Numbered from the stretch's first letter, positions 1 to 7,371 are shown. The stretch: DNA of 64,000 bases from JACVRX01 sp963819885 (GCA_963819885.1 CAWFXV010000024.1:1-64000); one strand, 5' to 3'. A program made the numbers and translations. Notes: generated by a model not told the origin, from the sequence alone.

Positions 1-148
1 GTACCGGGCGAATCAGGTCCGGATCTCGGGGTACCTGGTCTCGACGTCGTCGGTGAGACGTTGCACTGCAGCGTCAAACGAAGTTTGTAAAGGAGTACCG
101 GACGATCACGGACCTGGATTTGCTTGCGCTCCAAAGTCGCGCAGCGCT

Positions 149-625
149 CTACGACCGATTACCGGCGTGAGCGGCTCGCAGCGAGTCGGCAGCCGTCAGG
201 AGGGAGGCGCCGAGGAGCACGCTGTCCTTCAATAGAGCCTCGCCCAACATAGACAGCTGCGGCATCCCCTTCCCCTCCTGCCAAGCTTCCGGCGTCGTGA
301 CCAGGAAGCTAAGCGTACCGAGCATCATCCCCGCGGCCCCGAAGCTGCCAACCGCCGAGGCTTGCGGCGCGAACGGCTTCGCCGCGATCAAAGAGCCCAG
401 GGTTATCTGCGTGACCCCGATGAGTCGCGCGAGCTTTTGTGCGCCGAGCTTCTCATGAAGCCGCGAGGTCAGCGGACTCGCGGTGACCAGAGGCTCTGCG
501 TTCTCAACCTCATAGTCTTTGAACTTAAGTGCCCCAACCCACAAGAAGGTCGTCGCCAGCCCGCAGCGCATGACCGAGAATCCTACGGAAGCTAGTCCGC
601 TAGCCGGTGTGTATCGTCTGCCCAT
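149..625 (-). CDS. DUF417 (YkgB/RclC-like) membrane protein
   Basis: 158-residue membrane protein. A hydrophobic N-terminal segment (residues ~13-34) is followed by the motif KFKDYEVENAEPLV, typical of the DUF417 family that includes E. coli RclC, a membrane protein linked to reactive-chlorine resistance. Further hydrophobic stretches lie at ~70-85, 90-108 and 128-148, and the family-like pair TTPEAW ... LLKDSVLLGASLL is present. The start ATG follows no strong ribosome binding site. It stands alone, and the DNA to its left is too short to interpret. Family assignment is by motif; a role in oxidant tolerance is inference only. Confidence 0.75.
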   Translation of the reverse strand: MGRRYTPASGLASVGFSVMRCGLATTFLWVGALKFKDYEVENAEPLVTASPLTSRLHEKLGAQKLARLIGVTQITLGSLIAAKPFAPQASAVGSFGAAGMMLGTLSFLVTTPEAWQEGKGMPQLSMLGEALLKDSVLLGASLLTAADSLRAAHAGNRS

Positions 626-707
626 TCGTTGCTCCCTGGTCGCCAGTCGCTAGCCCGGGGGATTATCACCGAGCTTCGCAGAAGTCGATGAGGTCGGGGG
701 CCCAGGC

Positions 708-1354
708 TTGCGGCCCGCCCTTGTCAACGGTTCGATTCGCCTCGCATTCATGCCCCGCGGATACGATCGTGCATCACAAGGCGGGGGGCACGCTCGGCCC
801 CGGGTAGACAATTATGATGGAAAGACCGTCGGGATCACCCGGTGCGAGTCCGCATGCCCGAGCGTTCGGTGGACGGCGGTTCTGCCTGTTGTGACCTTGG
901 TGATTGGCTCGCTGGGCACACTCTTCCTTGATGAGCGGCGCGACAAGAGGGCATTGGACCGCGCGAAGGCGGAACGTAGAGCGGCCCGTGAGGAGAGCGT
1001 CTCCCAACGTCGCGAGGCGTTCGAGCTAGCACATCTTCTGGCGGTGCACGCCGCCTTGAGAGAGACCTGGGTGAGCTTGCCTAGTGCCCTCGAGCAAGGT
1101 CTTCCGACCGATGCGGTGTACAGGCGGCCTCCAAGGCTCGTGGACTCAATGGTTTGGTTCTTGATGACGGACTTCGGGACCGAGTGGAGACAGCCATTCA
1201 AGCGGCTGTCGAGTGGGCGAACCCCGCCGCGAGAGCGAGACCCTCTAAGGGCATCCGTGATCTGTGGTCGGTAAGAGAAGGCCTAGAGGATGCCGCCGAC
1301 GCGATCAGTGAGCGCATACGAGACATCTACAAGGGCTCGGTGACCAGTTGGTGA
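708..1354 (+). pseudogene. small membrane/coiled-coil protein, apparently frameshifted
   Basis: Two reading frames together make one coherent protein. The first, to about 1150, has a single membrane segment (VLPVVTLVIGSLGTLFL) followed by a charged, probably coiled-coil stretch (DERRDKRALDRAKAERRAAREE). The second, entering by about 1154 and ending at TGA 1352-1354, continues with an amphipathic helical region containing VETAIQAAVEW and LEDAADAISERIRDIY. The switch falls between about 1090 and 1150 and needs a shift of -1 (or +2). The order membrane anchor plus cytoplasmic helical domain is common in small actinobacterial hypothetical proteins. The true start is uncertain; ATG at 750 or a GTG near 840 are alternatives to 708. 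Function unknown. Confidence 0.4.
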
Positions 1355-1423
1355 CCAAACCGGCCCGAAACGCGGTTCCGGCGGCCGCCGCCGAGGTTGT
1401 GACCTGCGCGAATGCCACCAATG

Positions 1424-1449
1424 TGTGGTGTCCGAGGGGGGACTTGAAC
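1424..1449. repeat. left attachment-site copy (attL-like)
   Basis: 26-bp copy of the tRNA-Leu 3' end, from TGTGGTGTCCGAG through ACTTGAAC, identical to 4540-4565. Beyond it the T-stem partner is missing (CTCACACC where the gene has CCCCCACC), so this is not a functional tRNA. The 222 bases from 1450 to 1671 hold no gene that can be supported. Confidence 0.7.
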
Positions 1450-1671
1450 TCACACCAGACCGGTGCATTGGGGTATCCCCCAGTCCGGCCATTAGGGCTT
1501 TGACCTGCGCTTTTCCCGTCGAGCGTGGTCCGCCCATCTCACCCGGTATTGCCCTTTGCTGCACCGTCCGTTAGCAAACCGTTTGCAAGATCACCACAGA
1601 GCGGCCCCGACAGGTGTTCGCGCACCTGCCGAGGCCTCGACCGTCCACCTGACTACGACAGGAGAACGACC

Positions 1672-1830
1672 GTGAGCACCATTCCACCACCCGAACCGCG
1701 CCATGGCATCGCCGAATTGCTGCGCCTGGTCGGCGCTGTGCGTCGGCTGGCGTTCGACCGCACCCTGCCACCGCCGGAAGCACTAGGCAGGATCAGGGAC
1801 GCGTTCGCCGACTACGACGCCGGAAGCTGA
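1672..1830 (+). CDS. hypothetical 52-residue protein in the element
   Basis: GTG start preceded at good distance by a clear Shine-Dalgarno (AGGAG in ACAGGAGAACGACC). The protein is STIPPPEPRHGIAELLRLVG followed by a basic/acidic helical part and DAFADYDAGS. It has a Pro-rich N-terminus and a single predicted helical domain, with no cysteines and no membrane segment. The frame is open further upstream, but the ribosome binding site fixes this start. Lies inside the tRNA-Leu element. Not recognised; function unknown. Confidence 0.5.
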   Translation: MSTIPPPEPRHGIAELLRLVGAVRRLAFDRTLPPPEALGRIRDAFADYDAGS

Positions 1831-2016
1831 CCTCGCGGCACACCAGACGACGGCCCGCCCCTTGCTAGAGGGTGCGGGCCGTTGGGTTTGCGATCGACGC
1901 TCCATGTTGCGCCGGGCTGGCACGGACAATGAGGATCACGAGCGCAATACTGTGCCGTACCCGGACACGGGGGCGGGCCGCCGGTTTCGACCGCGGTCCG
2001 GGGAGAGGAGCGGCGG

Positions 2017-2727
2017 GTGAACCGGGATTTCCTGGCGCGCTGGTCCTGGCGAGGGTTTCTGGCGATCGGCGTCGGGATGCTCATTGTTGCCGCAGTGATG
2101 TTAGTGCGCACCGTGTGGTTCGTGGCCGAAGCCGAGCATGCGACCGGCACAGTCGTCGACCTGTTCCGCGACAGCGACTCCGACGGGACGGTCTCCAACT
2201 ATCCGGTCGTGCGCTTTGTCACAGCCGACGGCGAGACGATTGAGTTTGTCTCCTCCACCAGCTCCTCCTTTCCGGTGTCCGAGTCGCCCGGCGATCGCGT
2301 TGAGGTTCTCTACGACCCAGACGATCCGTACGGCGCGCAACTGAGTGGCGTATTTCACGTTTGGCTGCCGCCGGCCATCTTCGCGATCATTGGTACTAGC
2401 TTTGTCGTTACAGCCTGGCGCCGACGTATGCGCATGACGAGCGTGGCCGACGCCGAGTGGCTGCGCGGACACGGGCACCGCCTGAACGGCGACTCGCCAC
2501 GCGTCGTCACCGACTCGGTCGAGATCGATGGCAGCTCGCCTTTCCGCCTGGAGGTTGATGTTCATGACGTGACCAGGGACGAGGTGCGTGTGCTGACCTC
2601 CGATCCGATCTGGTTCGATCCCACTCCTCATCTCGAGAATCGCAAGACCCTCGACGTCTTTGTCGACCCAGCACGGCCCGAGCGTTACCTCGTCGACATC
2701 TCGTTCCTGCCGCGCTTGGCCGACTAA
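2017..2727 (+). CDS. DUF3592 domain membrane protein
   Basis: 236 residues from a GTG start behind GAGGAG. Membrane segment 1 at ~12-36 (FLAIGVGMLIVAAVMLVRTVWF) is followed by an extracytoplasmic beta-rich part with the DUF3592 pattern: ATGTVVDL, YPVVRFVTADGETIEF, and GDRVEVLYDPDDP. Membrane segment 2 lies at ~112-133, followed by a soluble C-terminal domain (~150-236). DUF3592 proteins are widespread in actinobacteria and have no established role. Lies inside the degenerate tRNA-Leu element and appears intact. Confidence 0.75.
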   Translation: MNRDFLARWSWRGFLAIGVGMLIVAAVMLVRTVWFVAEAEHATGTVVDLFRDSDSDGTVSNYPVVRFVTADGETIEFVSSTSSSFPVSESPGDRVEVLYDPDDPYGAQLSGVFHVWLPPAIFAIIGTSFVVTAWRRRMRMTSVADAEWLRGHGHRLNGDSPRVVTDSVEIDGSSPFRLEVDVHDVTRDEVRVLTSDPIWFDPTPHLENRKTLDVFVDPARPERYLVDISFLPRLAD

Positions 2728-2746
2728 CACACTCTCTAGACGAATC

Positions 2747-2760
2747 CGAACATCTGTTCG
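2747..2760. promoter_or_regulatory. candidate LexA (SOS) box
   Basis: Perfect palindromic halves CGAAC and GTTCG separated by 4 bases (ATCT), matching the actinobacterial/Gram-positive LexA consensus CGAAC-N4-GTTCG; the right flank also matches the extended form (GTTCGA). It ends 6 bases before the GTG of the 2767 gene, so it overlaps the probable promoter or 5' end of that gene. Confidence 0.55.
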
Positions 2761-2766
2761 ACACTG

Positions 2767-3027
2767 GTGGAGTACGTCAAGCCGCCGCCGCCGTGGGAGG
2801 TCGGACGACAAGGGATCCTCAACGCCCTCCAGGCACAGATGCCGCAGCACACGTTCAAAACGCCGGTGCCGGTCGTCGTCCGCATCGTGTGGGAGCACGA
2901 CGGCGAGGAACACATCGAAACCGAGGCGCTCGGCTGGAGCAACGGTGACGCGTACGTGCGGCTACCCGACACCCGTTGGAAGTTCACCGCCGTGTGGCTA
3001 CGCGCCGAGGACGTAAAGCGGCGCTAG
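2767..3027 (+). CDS. small hypothetical protein under a LexA-like box
   Basis: 86 residues from a GTG start. The protein begins VEYVKPPPPWEVGRQGILNA and contains PVPVVVRIVWEHDGEEHIE and TRWKFTAVWLRAEDVKRR, which suggests a small beta-rich fold with two conserved-looking Trp positions. No membrane segment, signal peptide or cysteines. No Shine-Dalgarno sits before the GTG, while the LexA-like palindrome does, so a leaderless, damage-induced transcript is a reasonable inference. Lies between DUF3592 and the Gly-rich gene within the tRNA-Leu element. Not assigned to a family. Confidence 0.55.
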   Translation: MEYVKPPPPWEVGRQGILNALQAQMPQHTFKTPVPVVVRIVWEHDGEEHIETEALGWSNGDAYVRLPDTRWKFTAVWLRAEDVKRR

Positions 3028-3061
3028 CGGCAACCTTGACAGTGCGGGTGGCCGGAGGACC

Positions 3062-3424
3062 ATGCGATCCATGGCGGGGAGTTTCCTGTGCAGGATCGGC
3101 GTGCATCGGTGGCTTAAGCGCAACCCAGAGGTGCCGGGGTTCGAGCCCGAGGACAGCGCCGACCACACCAGGTCGGGTGGAGAGACATATTACGAATGCG
3201 AACGCTGCCACGAGAGGACGACAAGTCCGTCAGGCATTGGCGGTATCCGCATTGGCGGTTTCGGCATTGGCGGTTTCGGCATGGGCGGGGGCGGCGGTCG
3301 CAATGGCGGCGATGGCAGCGGTGGCGATGGCGGCGGTTGGGGTGGCGGCGGTTGGGGCGATGGCGGCGATGGCGATGGCGGCGATGGCAATGGCGGCGAT
3401 GGCAATGGCGGCGATGGCGATTGA
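3062..3424 (+). CDS. zinc-ribbon-like protein with Gly-rich tail
   Basis: 120 residues. The first ~55 carry CRIGVHRW ... EPEDSAD ... GETYYECERCHERT, a C-x4-H ... C-x2-C pattern resembling small phage/actinobacterial zinc-ribbon proteins (DUF1660-like CxxGxHxW ... CxxC). The remainder (~60-120) is almost entirely Gly with Ile/Phe then Asn/Asp (GGFGIGGFG, GGDGNGGDG), encoded by tandem GGCGATGGC/GGCAATGGC units between about 3232 and 3420. The tail looks like a slippage-expanded repeat. It ends 8 bases before the truncated integrase frame opens. The N-terminal half is likely real; the tail length may be unstable. Confidence 0.5.
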   Translation: MRSMAGSFLCRIGVHRWLKRNPEVPGFEPEDSADHTRSGGETYYECERCHERTTSPSGIGGIRIGGFGIGGFGMGGGGGRNGGDGSGGDGGGWGGGGWGDGGDGDGGDGNGGDGNGGDGD

Positions 3425-3431
3425 ACGGTGA

Positions 3432-4521
3432 CGTGTACGCGACGCCGAGCGGGCACTCAGCGAAATCGTCACCGCCCTCCATTCCGGCACGTATGTTGAG
3501 CCAAGCCGTCAGAGCCTCGCCGAGTACGCCGCAGACTGGCTCGCCGCGGTGGAGCTGACGATCCGGCCGGCGACCCTGCACAGCTACTCGCGCAACCTCC
3601 GCCTACATGTGCTCCCCCAGCTCGGCCCAATGCAGCTTCGCTGAGTCGACGCCGGGATGCTCAACGGCCTTTACGCCGCGCTGCTCGCCGACGGCAAACA
3701 ATCGAATGGTGGAGGCGGGTTGTCGCCGCGGTCCGTCCGCTATGTCCACACCATCGTGCATAGGGCGCTGAAGGATGCCGTCAGGTGGGGACGGATCGCA
3801 CGCAACCCCTGCCGATGCCGCGGATCCGCCTCGGGCAGCGGCAACCTCACGGCCGGCGTTGACCACATGGTCGGCGCCGGAGGTACGGACGTTCCTCGAG
3901 CAGACCGCGACCCACCGGCTGCACGCCGCGTTCGTCGTACTGGCCACGACTGGCATGCGCCGCGGCGAGTGTCTGGGGCTGCGCTGGACCGACGTAGATC
4001 TCACCGCAGGCCGGGCCTCGATCGTGCAGACCGTAATCGCGGTCAACCACGCGGTTCGGTTCGGGTCACCAAAGACAGCCCGCGGGCGACGCACCGTCAT
4101 CCTCGACACCGGCACTATCGCCGCAGTGCGTGAGCATCGGCAGCGGCAGGTCGCTGAGCGGCTGCTCATGGGCGCTGGCTTCACCGACTACGGCCTGGTG
4201 TTCTGCCGGCCAGACGGCGGCCCACTGCACCCGGAGCGGTTCTCCCGGACGTTCACCGACCAGGCGCGGCAGGCAGGCCTGCCCGCGATCCGGCTGCACG
4301 ATCTGCGGCACACCTGGGCGACGCTCGCCCTATCGAGCGGCGAGCACCCGAAGGTCGCACAGGAGCGGCTCGGGCACGCCGCGATCGCCATCACACTCGA
4401 CGTGTACAGCCACGTCACCGAAGGCCTGCACCGTGACGCCGCATCACGTGTCGCCGGACTCATCTTTGGCGCATCGGTTAGCACCCCGTTAGCAAACGCG
4501 GCCGGTGGCGACGATGAATAG
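3432..4521 (+). pseudogene. tyrosine-type integrase remnant
   Basis: The frame opens without a start codon at RDAERALSEIVTALHSG, so the N-terminal arm-binding part is missing. The SAM-like core-binding domain follows (LAEYAADWLAAVE ... RPATLHSYSRNLRLHVLPQL), interrupted by an in-frame TGA at 3642-3644. It resumes (LNGLYAALLADG ... VRWGRIARNP) and shifts frame by one extra base near 3807-3811 into the catalytic domain. That domain keeps Arg in TTGMRRGECLGLRW, HDLRHTWAT, and LGHAAIAITLDVYSHV, the R-H-x-x-R-H-Y set of phage integrases. Three separate defects make it inactive as sequenced. It lies immediately beside attR/tRNA-Leu, as active integrases do. Confidence 0.85.
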
Positions 4522-4539
4522 CCGCCTGACCTGCGGATA

Positions 4540-4565
4540 TGTGGTGTCCGAGGGGGGACTTGAAC
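4540..4565. repeat. right attachment-site copy (attR-like, within tRNA-Leu)
   Basis: 26-bp partner of 1424-1449. It covers the CCA end, acceptor 3' strand and most of the T arm of the minus-strand tRNA-Leu gene, so integration would keep the tRNA functional. Confidence 0.7.
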
Positions 4566-4628
4566 CCCCACCCCCTTGCGGGGACTAGCACCTCAAGCTA
4601 GCGCGTCTGCCTATTCCGCCACCCGGAC
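4542..4628 (-). tRNA. tRNA-Leu (anticodon GAG)
   Basis: Read on the minus strand, the acceptor GTCCGGG pairs with CTCGGAC. The anticodon stem CTAGC/GCTAG encloses the loop TTGAGGT (anticodon GAG). A long variable arm (CCCC GCAA GGGG) marks a class II tRNA. The T arm is GGGGG-TTCAAGT-CCCCC, and an A discriminator plus encoded CCA follows at 4545-4542. All stems are intact. It serves as the integration site of the adjoining element. Confidence 0.95.
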
Positions 4629-4805
4629 GTGCGCCACCGACGCAGGAAGCGTCGCGGCGCATGAACTCTACCAACGGCCGCTGCCCAGCGCCCAGCCCAC
4701 GAGCCCACGAGCCCACTCAGCGGCGGCGTCAGCACGCGCACGATGTGTGGATTCTCTGTCTCCGGGTAGCGTGCACGGCCAGAGCCAGGAACGAAAGGCA
4801 TCAGT

Positions 4806-5291
4806 GTGGCCGGAAAGACCTATACGCGGCAGGGTGAAAGCAAGGCGGAGAGCCTTGACCGACATTGGCAAGAGCTTCTGCAGGAACTGCGGGTAGCCCA
4901 AGCCGGCACCCAGATCCTGTTTGCCTTCTTGCTGACGATCGCGTTCACGCAGCCATTCCGGGAGGGGGACGACCTCACCCACCGCGTCTACGCGGTCACG
5001 CTCATTCTCGCCTCGCTCGCCACCGCGCTGTTGATTGGGGCAGTTCCCTTCCACCGGATGCTGTTCCGGCAACGGCTACGCGACCACATGGTCACCACCG
5101 TCGGCCACATGGCCTCCGGCGGGCTCTTTCTCCTCATGGTGGCCATGGCCGGCAGCCTCTTCCTCGCGCTCGACGTGGCCTTGTCCCGTACCGCGGCGGC
5201 GATCATCGTGGTCGCGGCGCTCGGCTGGTATGTCACCTTCTGGTACCTCCTCCCGCTCTATATACGAAGCCGCGAGAACGGGGACGAGTGA
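4806..5291 (+). CDS. DUF6328 family four-helix membrane protein
   Basis: 161 residues with a soluble N-terminus (~1-30) and four membrane segments: ILFAFLLTIAFTQPF (~38-52), YAVTLILASLATALLIGAVPF (~64-84), GGLFLLMVAMAGSLFLALDV (~104-123) and AAAIIVVAALGWYVTFWYLLPLY (~128-150). This matches the actinobacterial DUF6328 family, often mislabelled as sodium:proton antiporter. GTG start. The following Nudix gene begins 12 bases after its stop, so the two may be co-transcribed. Biochemical role unknown. Confidence 0.8.
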   Translation: MAGKTYTRQGESKAESLDRHWQELLQELRVAQAGTQILFAFLLTIAFTQPFREGDDLTHRVYAVTLILASLATALLIGAVPFHRMLFRQRLRDHMVTTVGHMASGGLFLLMVAMAGSLFLALDVALSRTAAAIIVVAALGWYVTFWYLLPLYIRSRENGDE

Positions 5292-5303
5292 GAAGCTCGG
5301 CAG

Positions 5304-6179
5304 GTGGCGCTGCTACACCGCACTGACGGCGACGGCTGGCTGGAGTGCGCCTGCGGCCGGCGGCATTGGGGCCGTTACGGTGCGGCCGGATTGATGCTGG
5401 TGCGACCCGACGGTCACGTGCTGTTGCAGCACCGGGCGCCGTGGAGCCACGAAGGCGGTACGTGGGCGCTGCCTGGCGGCGCCCGATCGTCGACGGAGAG
5501 CGCACTGGCCACGGCGATCCGCGAGGCGGCGGAAGAGGCCGCAGTAGATCCATCGGCGATCACGCCGTCGCACCGCTGGGTCGACGACCACGGCCCGTGG
5601 TCCTATGCCACTGTGGTGGCGCATGCATTCGGACCGATCGAGGCGCGTGCCGCAGACCCGGAGAGCGTCGAGCTCCGCTGGGTGCCTCTCGAGGACGTGA
5701 CCCGGCACCCCTTGCACCCCGCGTTCGCGGCGGCCTGGCCGGCGATGCGCGAACAGGCCAGTCGTCGGCTCGTGGTCGTCGTCGACGCGGCGAACGTCGT
5801 TGGATCGCAGCCCGATGGCTGGTGGCGCGACCGGAAAGGGGCGAACACGAGGTTGCGCGACGGGCTCGCAGCACTGGCCAAACGAGGGATTCGCGCCAGG
5901 GAGCTCGACCTGCCGGCCGACCTGTGGTGGCCCGACATTCAGCTCGTTGTCGAGGGTCAGGCCCGCGGGATCGAGTCGGCAGCCGGAGTGACAGTGCGCA
6001 GCGCCCAGCGAGATGGCGACTCATTGATCGAACAGGTTGTCGCCGAGTCACAGCGCAAACGACCAGCGAACCACCTCATGGCTGTCACCGCCGACCGTCG
6101 CCTCCGTGGCCGGCTGGCCGCATCGGGCGCACAGCTGGTCCGCCCGACGACGCTGCTCGGGCTGTTGGCCGGCCGCTAG
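5304..6179 (+). CDS. Nudix hydrolase fused to a NYN/PIN-like domain
   Basis: 291 residues, two domains. Residues ~1-145: a short Cys-containing head (WLECACGRRHWG), then a Nudix fold with box GGARSSTES ... REAAEEAAV; the usual final EExGU reads EEAAV. Residues ~150-291 begin LVVVVDAANVVGSQPDGWW and include DGDSLIEQVV and AVTADRRLRGRL, the acidic positions and order expected of NYN/YacP-like PIN nucleases. The Nudix half would hydrolyse a nucleoside-diphosphate-linked compound and the NYN half suggests RNA cleavage; the substrate is unknown. The stop overlaps the stop of convergent ku by four bases (CTAG). The domain pairing recurs in actinobacteria; function inferred. Confidence 0.75.
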   Translation: MALLHRTDGDGWLECACGRRHWGRYGAAGLMLVRPDGHVLLQHRAPWSHEGGTWALPGGARSSTESALATAIREAAEEAAVDPSAITPSHRWVDDHGPWSYATVVAHAFGPIEARAADPESVELRWVPLEDVTRHPLHPAFAAAWPAMREQASRRLVVVVDAANVVGSQPDGWWRDRKGANTRLRDGLAALAKRGIRARELDLPADLWWPDIQLVVEGQARGIESAAGVTVRSAQRDGDSLIEQVVAESQRKRPANHLMAVTADRRLRGRLAASGAQLVRPTTLLGLLAGR

Positions 6180-7075
6180 GCGCTCTTCCGCTTCGCGGCA
6201 GCCTTCTTGGCTGCGACCTTCTTCGCCGGTGCTTTCTTCGCCGGTGCCCTTTTCGTCGCTGCAGCCTTCTTCGTTCCTGGCTTCTCTGTCGCCTCCCCGC
6301 GCTGTTTCTTCGCCTCGGCGACGCTTCGCCGCAATGCCTCCATCAGGTCGACGACCTTGCCTTCGTCCGGCTCGGCTTCCGGCAGACGGGTGATCTCAGC
6401 GCCCTCGACCTTGGCCTCGACGACTTGCAGCAGAGCCTCCCGGTAATCGTCGACATACTCCGTCGGCTCGAATTCCTCGGCCATCGCGTCGATGTACGAC
6501 TCGGCCATACGCATCTCCTGCGGACGCACGCCGATGTCGTCGTCGAGGAACCCGAAATCGGGCCGGCGCACCTCGTCTGGCCAGAGCATCGTCTGCACGA
6601 TAAGCACACCCTCGCGCGGGCGGAGGACCGCGAGACGCTCCCGGTTCCGGAGCGCGACCTTGACGACCGCGACCCTACCGGCCTTTTCCAGCGCATCCCG
6701 GAAGAGCACATAAGGCTTCGCGTCGGCACTGGGTTCGGCATAGTAGGCCCGGGACAGGGCGGTCGGGTCGATCTCCTCGAAGGGGACGAACGCCTGGACC
6801 TCGACCACCTTGCTCGACGAGATCGGCAGATCAGCCAGATCCTCATCGGTGAGCACGACCATCTCGCCGCCGGGCAGCTCGTAACCCTTGGCGATATCTG
6901 CGTACGCCACCTCGTGGCCGCCGTTGTCGCAGATCCGCTTGTAGCGGATCCGCCCTCCGTCGGCCGCATGGACCTGACGGAAGCTCACATCCTTCTCCTC
7001 GGTGGCGGCGACGAGCCGGACCGGAATCGACACCAGGCCGAACGAGATCGACCCCTTCCACACCGTCTGCATCAC
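6176..7075 (-). CDS. ku: Ku DNA end-binding protein
   Basis: 299 residues. Ku core at ~1-250 begins MQTVWKGSISFGLVSIPVRL, followed by RYKRIC, GYELPGGEMVVLTDEDLADLP and IDPTALSRAYY; a minimal C-terminal domain has EYVDDYREALLQVVEAK. The tail (~265-299) is a Lys/Ala-rich repeat (KKAPAKKVAAKKAAAKRKS), as in long actinobacterial Ku proteins, where it binds DNA and lets the ring thread along it. The ring dimer binds double-strand ends and recruits LigD for non-homologous end joining; no ligD lies in this window. Starts at GTG 7075 or ATG 7072 behind AAGGAG. Convergent with the Nudix-NYN gene. Confidence 0.97.
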   Translation of the reverse strand: MMQTVWKGSISFGLVSIPVRLVAATEEKDVSFRQVHAADGGRIRYKRICDNGGHEVAYADIAKGYELPGGEMVVLTDEDLADLPISSSKVVEVQAFVPFEEIDPTALSRAYYAEPSADAKPYVLFRDALEKAGRVAVVKVALRNRERLAVLRPREGVLIVQTMLWPDEVRRPDFGFLDDDIGVRPQEMRMAESYIDAMAEEFEPTEYVDDYREALLQVVEAKVEGAEITRLPEAEPDEGKVVDLMEALRRSVAEAKKQRGEATEKPGTKKAAATKRAPAKKAPAKKVAAKKAAAKRKSA

Positions 7076-7212
7076 CCGCTCCTTCCGGACACCTGAATCA
7101 CGATCATCTCTCGGTGCAACGTCCTTTGACCACAGGTCTACCCCGATCGGCGCGCCTCCAGCGCTGTAAATCGACGGTCTGCCACCGTCGATGACGACCG
7201 GGAGGAGTCGTC

Positions 7213-7371
7213 ATGACCAGGCTCTGGTGCTGGGACTGCGCCGACGACGAGGACTTCGACGCGGTTCCCGACGCCAATGAGAGCGAGCGGGCCTGCACCG
7301 AGTGCGCCGCCGGCGTGCTGGTCGGTTATCTCATGCTGCCTGAGCCCACCGAGTTTGCCGCCGTGGCCTGA
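7213..7371 (+). CDS. 52-residue double-CxxC small protein
   Basis: ATG behind a strong Shine-Dalgarno (GGGAGGAG, spacing 5). The product MTRLWCWDCADDED ... ACTECAAGVLVGYLMLPE has two CxxC pairs 19 residues apart, the layout of a minimal zinc ribbon, and a hydrophobic patch after the second pair. Its last 46 bases overlap the 3' end of the convergent TrmH-family gene. It is divergent from ku across a 137-base spacer. No family recognised; metal binding is inferred from the cysteines only. Confidence 0.5.
   Translation: MTRLWCWDCADDEDFDAVPDANESERACTECAAGVLVGYLMLPEPTEFAAVA

Larger units (their letters stand above)
1424..4565. mobile_element. decayed integrated element at tRNA-Leu
   Basis: A 3.1-kb segment is bounded by 26-bp perfect direct repeats (1424-1449 and 4540-4565). 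The right repeat is the 3' end, T-arm side included, of an intact tRNA-Leu gene, and a tyrosine integrase remnant ends only 18 bp before it. This is the usual architecture of integrative elements that use a tRNA 3' end as attB and carry int next to one att site. Inside lie a 52-residue ORF, a DUF3592 protein, a small LexA-boxed gene, a Gly-rich protein and the broken integrase. No replication, excisionase or transfer gene is visible, so the element is probably a remnant. Confidence 0.7.

Noticed and set aside
26..110. Minus-strand peptide ending SFDAAVQRLTDDVETRYPEIRT
   Set aside because: It resembles the C-terminus of small actinobacterial helical proteins but has no start codon before an upstream stop; too short to call.
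1424..1510. A second tRNA-like sequence matching the tRNA-Leu 3' end
   Set aside because: The 5' strand of the T stem does not pair and no anticodon arm can be built; it is better explained as an attachment-site copy.
3232..3420. Short tandem repeats that might suggest a CRISPR-like or satellite array
   Set aside because: Units are 9 bases, contiguous, and stay in frame as Gly-rich codons; no spacers. No CRISPR array is seen anywhere in the window.
6176..7075. Possible complete NHEJ operon around ku
   Set aside because: No LigD, ligase or primase gene is encoded nearby; only ku itself is supported.
5345..7096. Very long plus-strand open frame across the Nudix gene and ku
   Set aside because: It is out of frame with the Nudix-NYN gene and antisense to ku; composition is that of a high-GC shadow frame.
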